From positions 1 through 35,604 of the forward strand of contig DUOZ01000100.1 in NCBI GenBank assembly GCA_012838555.1: DNA of 35,604 bases, given 5' to 3'. The notes beneath the pieces are model-generated. The model was not told where the DNA came from, ran no database searches, and was given only the letters and a program-made list of their open reading frames with translations. A program made the translations under genes and the position numbers. The stretch comes from a bacterium (lineage in GTDB: Bacteria; Bacillota_I; Bacilli_A; RFN20; DUOZ01). This document shows, piece by piece, positions 25,259 to 33,174 of this stretch (position 1 is the first letter of the stretch; each line of letters begins with the position of its first letter).

Positions 25259-25285
25259 ATCTATTTCCTCCGTTCGTCTATTTAT

Positions 25286-25322
25286 ATTATACTATAACTT
25301 TTTTAATTGTAAAGCGCTTTCG
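25286..25322 (-). promoter_or_regulatory. Promoter of the CBM lipoprotein gene with cre/LacI-type operator
   Basis: On the minus strand TTTACA (25308-25313), 16 bp, TATAAT (25286-25291). The perfect palindrome AAAGCGCTTT (25311-25320) overlaps the -35. Together with flanking bases it shares AAGCGCTT and ACAATT with the GH16 promoter, where the operator again lies next to the -35 TTTACA. Confidence 0.75.
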
Positions 25323-25360
25323 TGAAATTTAAATTGAAACCTAAAACCTATTCTTTGATA

Positions 25361-25390
25361 AAAAAAAGCCTTATTATTTCAGGCTTTTTC
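25361..25390. terminator. Terminator of the exporter-GH17 transcript
   Basis: AAAGCCT (25365-25371) and AGGCTTT (25381-25387) form a 7-bp stem with a 9-nt loop, followed on the minus strand by eight T. It separates GH17 from the CBM lipoprotein promoter. Confidence 0.8.
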
Positions 25391-25398
25391 TTATCTAT

Positions 25399-26325
25399 TT
25401 ACTTGTTTTTTATATCTAATAAATATTCCATGAATTTTTTAGGCGTCCTATCCTCATTAAAGATACCCCAGTGTTTTTCCGGTTCATCTTCATGGTCTGA
25501 ACCTTTCCACGGTTCATCAAAAGCTTCAAAAATAAAGCCAAGAATTTGTTCTTTATCTAACCAATTAATTAATTGTTTTAAATAGATGAATTGATTTTCT
25601 TCATTAACTTCTTCATGATTCATTACTCGATTCGATTTAGTTGTCCATCCAAGTTCAGTAAAGATAATTGGTTTATCTAGATACTTATTTTTAACATTTT
25701 GATAATCTTTTTGATTACAAACTAAAGCGTCATTTAAAGAAATTCTAGCCCATAAAGGATAAGAGTGTACCGAAATAAAATCGACGACTTCAACTAATTT
25801 TTCTAACTTATTAATCCATCCATCTGGTCCTTCACAAAAAGTCACTAAATGTTTAGTTTCATTTTTAAGTAATGTCGCATATCTAACTAAACTTTCAACA
25901 CTGACCATTCTAATATTCCAAGAAGATGTATTTTCATTACCACAACTAACAGCGACAATAATATCTTCATATTCATTGGCTACTTTAATTAATTCCTTGA
26001 TTTGATTTAAATTACTTTCTTTATTTTGTTTTAATTCTTCTTCACTTCTTACTCTTTTATCCCAAGGACAATTAGGATTATTAACTTCTCCTACTAAATC
26101 AGCACCTAAAATTACTTTAAGTGGTATATTATTTTCTCTTATTACTTTTAATGTTGTTTTAGCATGGGTAGAAGGATCATACATCCTAATATAAGAAAAA
26201 TGATCTTTTAATAAGAGCAAATCTTCTTTTATTTGCTCATAACTAGGATATATCTTTTCAATCGGACTTTGTCCCTTGCGATATCCTGAATAACAAATAG
26301 CTCTCCCATATGGCATTCTTAACAT
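25399..26325 (-). CDS. Intracellular GH17 beta-1,3-glucan hydrolase
   Basis: A 308-residue GH17-type TIM barrel: the opening GRAICYSGYRKGQSP with YPSYEQIKEDL, FSYIRMYDP, the acid/base Glu131 in VSCGNEN, SVHSYPLW, the nucleophile Glu224 in IFTELGWTT and a C-terminal FEAFDEPWKG with HWGIF. Bacterial GH17 enzymes cut or transfer beta-1,3-glucan chains. No signal peptide is present, so it acts on imported laminari-oligosaccharides or on a glucan made inside. It follows the BmrD-like exporter gene by 13 nt and is co-transcribed with it. The TTG one codon upstream is possible, but the ATG after GGGGGAATTTTG is chosen. Confidence 0.85.
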   Translation of the reverse strand: MLRMPYGRAICYSGYRKGQSPIEKIYPSYEQIKEDLLLLKDHFSYIRMYDPSTHAKTTLKVIRENNIPLKVILGADLVGEVNNPNCPWDKRVRSEEELKQNKESNLNQIKELIKVANEYEDIIVAVSCGNENTSSWNIRMVSVESLVRYATLLKNETKHLVTFCEGPDGWINKLEKLVEVVDFISVHSYPLWARISLNDALVCNQKDYQNVKNKYLDKPIIFTELGWTTKSNRVMNHEEVNEENQFIYLKQLINWLDKEQILGFIFEAFDEPWKGSDHEDEPEKHWGIFNEDRTPKKFMEYLLDIKNK

Positions 26326-26338
26326 CAAAATTCCCCCT

Positions 26339-28387
26339 TTAAATCTCTATATTTGCATTAGCCACTTGTGAACGATAAATATTTGCATATGCTCCATTCT
26401 TTCTAATTAATTCGTTATGTTTACCTTCTTCAACCTTAATACCATTTTCTAATACGATGATATTATCAGCATCCCTAATTGTAGAAAGACGGTGAGCAAT
26501 AACAATTGTCGTTCGATTTTTAGAAACAACTTTTAAAGCTCTTTGAATCATCTCTTCTGTTTCAGTATCAATATTAGCCGTTGCCTCATCCATGATTAAA
26601 ATAGATGGATCATGAACTAAAGCTCTAGCAAAAGCTACGATTTGTTTTTCTCCTAGTGATAAATTGGTACCTTTACGACTAATTTCCTGGTTAATTCCAT
26701 CAGGATGTTTTTTAATTATATGTTCGCCACCAATACTAATTAATACTTTTTCCAACTCTTCATCACTTACATTTTCTTTTCCAAAACGGATATTATCAGC
26801 TAATGTTCCTTTAAATAAGACTGGATCTTGTAAGATAATGCCTATATGGGTACGATAGGTACGTTTAGAATATTTATTAATATCAACATCATCAACGGTA
26901 ATTGATCCCATATGTTCTTCTTTATCTAAATCATTAAATCGCATTAATAAATTCATCATCGTTGATTTTCCACTCCCTGTATGACCAACTATTCCTAACA
27001 TTGTTCCAGGAGGGATTTCAACATTTACTCCTTTTAATACATATTCATTCTTTTTATAACCAAACCAAACATTATCAAATTTAACCTTGCCCGTATAAGG
27101 AGCGATTTCAATTAAAGTATCATCTTCTAAATCGCCGTCTAAGATTTTAAATAATCTTTCGGTTCTAACTAAAGAATGTTCAAAACCACTAACTTCTCTA
27201 AATAAAATACCAATTGGTTCAATTAATTTTAAGATGTACTCATTATAAGCATAGATTAAACCTGCTGAAATCACTAAATCACCAAAATAGACTTTATTCC
27301 AACCAAAATATAAAACAACTAAAGCTGTAATAAAACCTCTAATTAAGTTAATCATATTCCATCCTAAGGATGTATGAAGTTTTACTTCTTCTAATTGTTC
27401 ATTCATATATGATTTAGATAACTTATTAAATCTTTCAATTGTAGGTTTTTTATAATTAAAGATTTGTAATATGGAGATACCATTAATAATTTCATTAATA
27501 GATGCCACGATTTGCGATCTAAATTCATTCACTTTTGTTGCTATTTTATTTAAAGTTTTAGAGAAATATTTAATCCATAAAAGAATTAAAGGATAAGCAA
27601 AAAATGATAATAAGGCTAAACGATAGTCTAGATAAAACATACCTACATATGCAGTAACAAAACTTAAACCTGCATATAATACGATATTAACAACAGCTCG
27701 ATAAAGCTCCATTAAACCATTAACATCATGTGTAATTCTAGCAGATGTCTTCCCTGCTGGTTCACCTTCAAAATAAGACATTGGTAATCTTGATATTTTC
27801 ATCGCTGCTTCAGATCGTGCAGCATGAACAATCCTTACATTGGTTTGCTCGGTTGTAATTCTTTGAATATAACCAAATATGATAGAAAGTAAAGCTCTTA
27901 AAAATAATATACCTATTAAAATAGTTAAAATTTTAACTGAAGGTTGATAAAATGCTGTTACATTTTGGGCTGTTAATTTAACTACATCTTCATATATATA
28001 AATAATTCCTTTACTATTAACCGTTAAAACATTACTTTTTTCATCTAAATTTCTTGTTCCTTCTTTGATATCGCCTTCAACAAAATAGAAACTATTATTA
28101 TACAAGAAGATAGAAGCAACATCAGTTTTATGAATAACATCATCATCATCAAAATTCTTTTCTTGTTTATAATAACTTCCGTTAAATAAGACAGTTGTAT
28201 CATCTTGATTATCGACTTTGTACCACGGTTGTTCAATCCCAATAATATGTTCATCTAAAATTTCTTTAACAATTAAAGGGGAAAGAAAACCCAAAATTTG
28301 GTTTAAAAGTAACATGATTAAAGAGACAACAACTAAAAACTTACATCTTTTAAGAAAACGCAAAATCTTCTTTAAGGTTTTAAACAT
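26339..28387 (-). CDS. BmrD-like subunit of heterodimeric ABC exporter, with extracellular domain
   Basis: The 682-residue protein has a first membrane helix (about 16-42), then an extracytoplasmic insert of about 100 residues rich in Asp, Tyr and Asn, then five more helices and the ATPase. Such an insert between helices 1 and 2 is known in Bacillus BmrD (YheH), which has the same length class. Walker A is GHTGSGKST and Walker B LIMDEATANID with the catalytic Glu. The signature is the variant LSLGEKQ, as expected for the partner of a degenerate site. A GTG at 28396 is in frame but forms part of GAGGTG; the ATG at 28387 is the start. Substrate unknown. Confidence 0.85.
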   Translation of the reverse strand: MFKTLKKILRFLKRCKFLVVVSLIMLLLNQILGFLSPLIVKEILDEHIIGIEQPWYKVDNQDDTTVLFNGSYYKQEKNFDDDDVIHKTDVASIFLYNNSFYFVEGDIKEGTRNLDEKSNVLTVNSKGIIYIYEDVVKLTAQNVTAFYQPSVKILTILIGILFLRALLSIIFGYIQRITTEQTNVRIVHAARSEAAMKISRLPMSYFEGEPAGKTSARITHDVNGLMELYRAVVNIVLYAGLSFVTAYVGMFYLDYRLALLSFFAYPLILLWIKYFSKTLNKIATKVNEFRSQIVASINEIINGISILQIFNYKKPTIERFNKLSKSYMNEQLEEVKLHTSLGWNMINLIRGFITALVVLYFGWNKVYFGDLVISAGLIYAYNEYILKLIEPIGILFREVSGFEHSLVRTERLFKILDGDLEDDTLIEIAPYTGKVKFDNVWFGYKKNEYVLKGVNVEIPPGTMLGIVGHTGSGKSTMMNLLMRFNDLDKEEHMGSITVDDVDINKYSKRTYRTHIGIILQDPVLFKGTLADNIRFGKENVSDEELEKVLISIGGEHIIKKHPDGINQEISRKGTNLSLGEKQIVAFARALVHDPSILIMDEATANIDTETEEMIQRALKVVSKNRTTIVIAHRLSTIRDADNIIVLENGIKVEEGKHNELIRKNGAYANIYRSQVANANIEI

Positions 28388-28398
28388 AAGCGACACCT

Positions 28399-30135
28399 CT
28401 ACTCAGGCATTGATGTTTGGCGAATATATTGATCTTTATACCAACCATCTTGTGCTAATAACTCTTCATGAGTTCCCATTTGAGTAATTCTTCCTTTTTC
28501 TAAAACAATAATTTTATCAGAATCTTTAATCGCACTAAAACGATGTGCGACAATGATATTAGTTTTATCTTGACGTGTTTCTTTAAGATTCTTTAATATA
28601 GTTTGTTCAGTCGTTGCATCAACCGCGCTTAATGAATCATCTAGTATTAAAATTTGAGGATCTTTAATTAGTGCCCTAGCTATTGATAAACGTTGACGTT
28701 GGCCCCCTGATAAGGTTGAACCAAACTCTCCGACCATCGTATTAAGTCCTTGCGATAAGAACTGTAAATCTTTTTTAAAGTCAGATACTTCTAGAGCCTT
28801 TTCAACATTTTCAATTGTTGCACCTTCATTACCAATGATAATATTTTCATCGACTCTTCCTTTAAACAAGAAGTGTGATTGAGGAACATAACCTACTAAA
28901 TTTCTAACATCTTCGATTTTGTAATTTTCAATTGGTTCATCGTCAATATAAATATCACCTTTTGTAATATTATAATCTCTTAGCAATTGACGAATTAACG
29001 TTGATTTACCTGCTCCTGTAGGACCAACAATCCCAATTGTTTCCCCTTTATTTATAACAATATTAATATCTTTAATAACGCAATGCCGGTCAAAAGGATA
29101 TTTAAAACTAACATTTCTAAATTCAATTTTTTCAAATTTGCAAATACGTTTTGAATCTTCTAAATCTGTTACTTCAGGTTTTAATTTAATTATTTCTTGA
29201 TACCTGTCATTAGCAATCACTGAATTATTAACACTACCTAAAACGCCACCAATCGCTGCTAAAGGTCCAAATAAGGTTCCAATATACATTGTAAAAGTAA
29301 CTAAATCACCGACACTTATTTTGGAATTAATTACATAATAAGTTCCAACAGCAAAGGCTAAGAAATAACTAATCGCATATACAAATTCAAATAAAGGAGC
29401 AAAAAGTGCTTCAAATTTTAAAATATATGACCATGATTTAATATCATTATCTATTGCTACTTTTAACTTCTTAAAATCATTTTCTTCTTGAGTATAAGCT
29501 TTTAAAGTTCTAATACCTTCGATAGTTTCTAAAACTTTTTCTTGCATCTCAGAATAGATAACGCGATGTTTAACATAATACTTTCTCATTCTTTGTCTTA
29601 AGATAGTTAAAATAAAAATCGATATTGGCATAATCGCCATTGTAATTAAAGTTAATTCCCAACTGATTGTAAAAAACATAATAGAAACTGTAAAAATAAT
29701 AACACCACTATTATAAACAATTGTTTGTAATAATCCAGTCGCTGCATTAGTTAATCCATACATATCATTAGTAACACGTGAAATTAAATCACCTTTGGTA
29801 TATTGTTCATAATTTTTAGCGTCTAACTCAAATAAATGTTCTAAGTAATTATGTCTTAAAAGAAAGGTTAATTTATGACCTTCAGCATTAATTAAATAAT
29901 GATAAATATAATTAACTACATAACCAAATAAAGGAACACCACTTAAAAGTGCGACAAGTAAAAAAAGTGATGATGAGTTAATATTTCCATTGACAATTAA
30001 ATCAATCGCTCGACCTAGTAAATTCGCAGGTATTGTTGGTAAAATCGAAAGGATAACGAGCATAATCGCCATCATTAAATAAGATTTCCATTCTTGTTTA
30101 AAAAACCACCCTAAACTCTTGTAGACCTTAAACAT
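28399..30135 (-). CDS. BmrC-like subunit of heterodimeric ABC exporter with degenerate catalytic site
   Basis: The 578-residue half-transporter has six helices (first near 17-35) and an ATPase with Walker A GPTGAGKST, canonical signature LSGGQRQRLSIARAL, and Walker B LILDDSLSAVD, where Asp replaces the catalytic Glu. This substitution marks the non-hydrolysing site of heterodimeric exporters (BmrC, TM287, LmrC). It pairs with the next gene, whose signature is correspondingly altered. An ATG at 30150 is in frame but lacks a binding site; the ATG at 30135 follows GGGTGGGG, the same arrangement as in the partner gene. These exporters usually pump drugs, peptides or lipids. Confidence 0.86.
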   Translation of the reverse strand: MFKVYKSLGWFFKQEWKSYLMMAIMLVILSILPTIPANLLGRAIDLIVNGNINSSSLFLLVALLSGVPLFGYVVNYIYHYLINAEGHKLTFLLRHNYLEHLFELDAKNYEQYTKGDLISRVTNDMYGLTNAATGLLQTIVYNSGVIIFTVSIMFFTISWELTLITMAIMPISIFILTILRQRMRKYYVKHRVIYSEMQEKVLETIEGIRTLKAYTQEENDFKKLKVAIDNDIKSWSYILKFEALFAPLFEFVYAISYFLAFAVGTYYVINSKISVGDLVTFTMYIGTLFGPLAAIGGVLGSVNNSVIANDRYQEIIKLKPEVTDLEDSKRICKFEKIEFRNVSFKYPFDRHCVIKDINIVINKGETIGIVGPTGAGKSTLIRQLLRDYNITKGDIYIDDEPIENYKIEDVRNLVGYVPQSHFLFKGRVDENIIIGNEGATIENVEKALEVSDFKKDLQFLSQGLNTMVGEFGSTLSGGQRQRLSIARALIKDPQILILDDSLSAVDATTEQTILKNLKETRQDKTNIIVAHRFSAIKDSDKIIVLEKGRITQMGTHEELLAQDGWYKDQYIRQTSMPE

Positions 30136-30182
30136 AAGCCCCACCCGCATTCATCTAAATAGGTACTCTTTTTATTAAATTC

Positions 30183-30210
30183 ATTATATCATTAATAATG
30201 ATAAATACAA
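30183..30210 (-). promoter_or_regulatory. Promoter of the exporter-GH17 transcript with palindrome
   Basis: On the minus strand TTGTAT (30205-30210), 16 bp, TATAAT (30183-30188). The spacer contains a palindrome, ATCATTA-A-TAATGAT on the plus strand (30188-30202), touching the -10. No leader peptide gene comparable to BmrB was seen. Confidence 0.5.
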
Positions 30211-30244
30211 TCGAAATCGCTTTAAAAAATGATATAATATCATT
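30211..30244 (+). promoter_or_regulatory. Promoter of the GH13 gene with cre-like site and palindromic -10
   Basis: TCGAAA (30211-30216), 16 bp, TATAAT (30233-30238). CGAAATCGCTTTAA (30212-30225) matches the cre consensus at 12 of 14 positions and covers the -35. AATGATATAATATCATT (30228-30244) is a perfect palindrome around the -10. Confidence 0.55.
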
Positions 30245-30277
30245 GAATTTAATATAAATAAAAAGGAGGTAAATAAT

Positions 30278-31927
30278 TTGAAAAAAGCATGGTATAAAGA
30301 AGGAGTCGTTTATCAAATTTATCCACGTAGTTTTAAAGACTCTAATAATGATGGTATCGGTGATTTAAAAGGTATCATAGAGAAACTCGATTATTTAAAA
30401 GAATTAGGGATCGATATTATATGGCTATCCCCAATTTATGAATCACCACTAGATGATAATGGTTATGATGTTTCTGATTATCGAGCGATTTTAAAAGATT
30501 TCGGTACCATGGAAGATTTTAAAAAGTTAGTTAAAGAAGTTCATAATCGAGGAATGAGAATTATTTTAGATATGGTTATTAATCATACCTCAAGTGAACA
30601 TAAATTCTTTAAAGAAGCTTTAAGTGATGTTAATAGTAAATATCGAGATTGGTATTTCTTCAAAAAAGGAAAGAAAAACAAATTACCTAATAACTGGACT
30701 TCCTTCTTTGGTGGAAAAGCTTGGACTTATAATAAACAAACTGATGATTATTATCTTCATTTATTCGCACCTTCTCAACCTGATTTAAATTGGGAAAACG
30801 AAGAAGTTAAGAAAGAGTTCAAGGATGTTTTAAAGTTCTGGCTTGATGAAGGGGTTGATGGTTTTAGACTAGATGTAATAAACATTTTATCTAAAAGAGA
30901 AGGTCTACCTAATGGTAAGAAAAGACTTGCTTTAACGGGTAAAGAACATTATGTAAACGGACCTAAAATGCATCAAATCCTTCAAGAATTAAATGAAGAT
31001 GTGTTTAATAAATATGATTGTTTTACGGTCGGTGAAACGGTCTTAATTGATACAAAAGAGGCTTTAAAATACACCGGCGGAGACAAACGAGAACTTGATA
31101 TGCTCTTTAGTTTTGAACATACTTCAGTTGATACCATTAACAATAAATGGTTTATTAGAAAATTTAGACCTTATCATTTAAAAAAAGTTTTAGATAAATA
31201 TCAAGAAGCACTTAATAATAAAGGCTGGAACACCTTATTTTTTGAAAACCACGATCAACCCCGCGTTGTATCTAGATGGGGAGATACAAAAGACTATTAT
31301 AAAGAAAGTGCGAAATTACTAGCGACTATTTTATTCTTCCAACAAGGAACGCCATTCATTTATCAAGGTCAAGAAATCGCGATGACGAATGCTGATTTTA
31401 AAGAACTAGATGAATACAAAGATGTTGAAACTCACAACATCTATAAATTAGGTAGAGAGGTTTTCCATTTCACTCATAAGCGAATGATGAAAAAGATCAA
31501 ATATATGTCTAGAGATAATGCGAGGACACCAATGCAATGGGATGATTCAAAAAACGCTGGTTTTTCTAAAGGAACTCCTTGGATTAGGGTTAATTCAAAT
31601 TATAAAAAGATAAATGTTAAAAATAATATTAAGGATAAAGATTCAGTTTATCATTATTATAAAAAAATCTTTGCTTTAAGAAAGAAATACCCAGTAATTG
31701 TTTATGGTGATTATAAACCATTATTTAAGAAGTCTAGATATTTATATGCTTATGAAAGAACTCTAGATAATAATTCATTAATAGTAATTTCTAATTTCTC
31801 TAAAAAGCAAAGAAAATTCCCAAAACTTAACTTAGATGACTATAAAGTTATTTTACAAAACTATAAGACTTTAGATAATAATTATTTAAAACCATATGAA
31901 GCTAGAGTCTATCTAAAAACTAAGTAA
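30278..31927 (+). CDS. malL: GH13 oligo-1,6-glucosidase (alpha-glucosidase)
   Basis: The cytoplasmic 549-residue enzyme removes glucose from short alpha-glucosides. GH13 motifs are intact: DMVINHTS, GFRLDVIN with nucleophile Asp199, VGET with acid/base Glu253 and FFENHDQPR with Asp326. Val200 after the nucleophile is the residue linked to alpha-1,6 (isomaltose-type) specificity; alpha-1,4-specific relatives have Ala there. Trehalose-6-phosphate hydrolases are close relatives and remain possible. The start is TTG at 30278, eight bases after AAGGAGG; no better ATG exists upstream. It stands alone, divergent from the exporter, and ends at a strong terminator. Confidence 0.92.
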   Translation: MKKAWYKEGVVYQIYPRSFKDSNNDGIGDLKGIIEKLDYLKELGIDIIWLSPIYESPLDDNGYDVSDYRAILKDFGTMEDFKKLVKEVHNRGMRIILDMVINHTSSEHKFFKEALSDVNSKYRDWYFFKKGKKNKLPNNWTSFFGGKAWTYNKQTDDYYLHLFAPSQPDLNWENEEVKKEFKDVLKFWLDEGVDGFRLDVINILSKREGLPNGKKRLALTGKEHYVNGPKMHQILQELNEDVFNKYDCFTVGETVLIDTKEALKYTGGDKRELDMLFSFEHTSVDTINNKWFIRKFRPYHLKKVLDKYQEALNNKGWNTLFFENHDQPRVVSRWGDTKDYYKESAKLLATILFFQQGTPFIYQGQEIAMTNADFKELDEYKDVETHNIYKLGREVFHFTHKRMMKKIKYMSRDNARTPMQWDDSKNAGFSKGTPWIRVNSNYKKINVKNNIKDKDSVYHYYKKIFALRKKYPVIVYGDYKPLFKKSRYLYAYERTLDNNSLIVISNFSKKQRKFPKLNLDDYKVILQNYKTLDNNYLKPYEARVYLKTK

Positions 31928-31930
31928 AAG

Positions 31931-31955
31931 AAAACTCCAGGAATTCTGGAGTTTT
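31931..31955. terminator. Convergent terminator after the GH13 gene
   Basis: AAAACTCCAG, loop GAATT, CTGGAGTTTT: a perfect 10-bp stem between two converging genes, usable on both strands. Confidence 0.9.
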
Positions 31956-31963
31956 AGTAAAGA

Positions 31964-33100
31964 TCAGTCATGATGATTTTTATGATGTGGAATTTTGTCT
32001 CTTATTTCTTTTACCTTTTCTTTGATTTTTTCTTTAACTTCCTCTTTTATCTTTTTTATTTTTTCATTACGACATTTAAAGAATTCTTGTCCATCAAAGA
32101 AATGATAACGATAGAGTGTTTCTCCAGTTTCTTCATCAGTAATGATAAAGACTTTGATATCAATTACATTACGGTCTTTAATGATTCTAATTTTAATTAA
32201 TTGTTTACCTTCTTCTTCAATCTTTTTGAAACTGTAGTCTTCATAACTTCCATTTTCATATAATCTTAATTTAATTTCTGTTTTAGATTCAACGTTTTTA
32301 ACATTAATATCAGAAATTGATTCGATTTTACCGTCTTTAACAATTCGATATTTAAAGTTCTCTTTATCTTCATTACTCATATGAGAAACTCTTACATAAT
32401 TAAAGCGGTCAATAAATGAAATAAAGCTTGTTTTAGTAAATGTTTCATGAGCGATTCTAACACCTTTGATTTCATAATGTTCTTCCCCGACAATCATTAT
32501 TCCTTCAATAAGTGTAGAGACTTCATCAATTTTATCTCTTATACGGTCTAAATGACGAACTTCTTTAACCTTACTATGATAATTTTCAACGATTTCATCA
32601 ACTGACTCAACTTCATTACCAACTTCTTCTTCATCAGTGATATCCTCTTCAATTTCATCTTCAACATCAATAATTACTTCATTATAATATAGAACATAAC
32701 TTTGAGTTTCTCCTAGTAAACTTTTTGTTGAAATAATCATCATATAATCAAATTCTTCAATATCAGAATTTGAGATATTACTACTTAAGACACCTTCATC
32801 ACTTAATAAACTTTCAAATAGATTTACATAATAATTAATCTTTTCAATTTCTTCTTCACCGACTTCATTCCAAGCTAGATTCATCGCTTTAGATGCATTT
32901 GTCTCAGCTGACATATCAAATTGAGAAAGTAGTGACGCACTAGTTAATGCAGAAAAACCATAAACATCGTCGACATCATTAATTTCTGTTATGTATTCAC
33001 TCTTTTTTTCAGTATCTACATCTGAAGAATTAAGAGTTGAACAACCTCCTAGGATTAAAAGTGATACTAAAATTGATAAAGCAAAATTTTTCTTTTTCAT
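31964..33100 (-). CDS. Lipoprotein with acidic middle and His-rich tail, in the ECF sigma locus
   Basis: I recognise no family. The 378-residue protein has a lipoprotein signal (lipobox ILGGC, Cys20), an N-terminal helical part (about 40-140), a strongly acidic segment (about 145-173, mostly Glu, Asp and Val), a beta-rich part (about 200-340) and a basic amphipathic helix (344-370) made of repeated KIKEEVKEK-like units, ending PHHKNHHD. It would sit on the outer face of the membrane. It follows the anti-sigma gene by 74 nt and has its own promoter with the same motif as the sigma gene, so it is probably the target or a modulator of that sigma factor. The ATG follows AAGGAGG; a small CTAGT/ACTAG hairpin lies before it. 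Confidence 0.75.
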   Translation of the reverse strand: MKKKNFALSILVSLLILGGCSTLNSSDVDTEKKSEYITEINDVDDVYGFSALTSASLLSQFDMSAETNASKAMNLAWNEVGEEEIEKINYYVNLFESLLSDEGVLSSNISNSDIEEFDYMMIISTKSLLGETQSYVLYYNEVIIDVEDEIEEDITDEEEVGNEVESVDEIVENYHSKVKEVRHLDRIRDKIDEVSTLIEGIMIVGEEHYEIKGVRIAHETFTKTSFISFIDRFNYVRVSHMSNEDKENFKYRIVKDGKIESISDINVKNVESKTEIKLRLYENGSYEDYSFKKIEEEGKQLIKIRIIKDRNVIDIKVFIITDEETGETLYRYHFFDGQEFFKCRNEKIKKIKEEVKEKIKEKVKEIRDKIPHHKNHHD

Positions 33101-33138
33101 ATCTTTTCCTCCTTACTAGTAAAAACTAGCATACATAT

Positions 33139-33170
33139 ATATAACTCTTTAAGATTTCATTTTGTTGGTA
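33139..33170 (-). promoter_or_regulatory. Candidate ECF-sigma promoter of the lipoprotein gene
   Basis: On the minus strand TACCAACAAA (33161-33170), 15 bp, GTTATAT (33139-33145). Both boxes and the spacing equal those before the sigma gene. The CCAAC resembles ECF -35 elements, which commonly contain AAC. The motif begins 4 bp after the anti-sigma stop codon. Confidence 0.7.
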
Positions 33171-33174
33171 AAAT

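Noticed and set aside
28399-30135. Asp instead of Glu after Walker B as a sign of a broken ABC gene
   Set aside because: This is the normal degenerate site of heterodimeric exporters, and the partner gene has the matching altered signature with its own intact Glu.
30136-30182. BmrB-like leader peptide before the BmrCD-like genes
   Set aside because: The gap between the -10 and the first gene is about 45 bp and holds no frame with a ribosome binding site and no attenuator hairpin.
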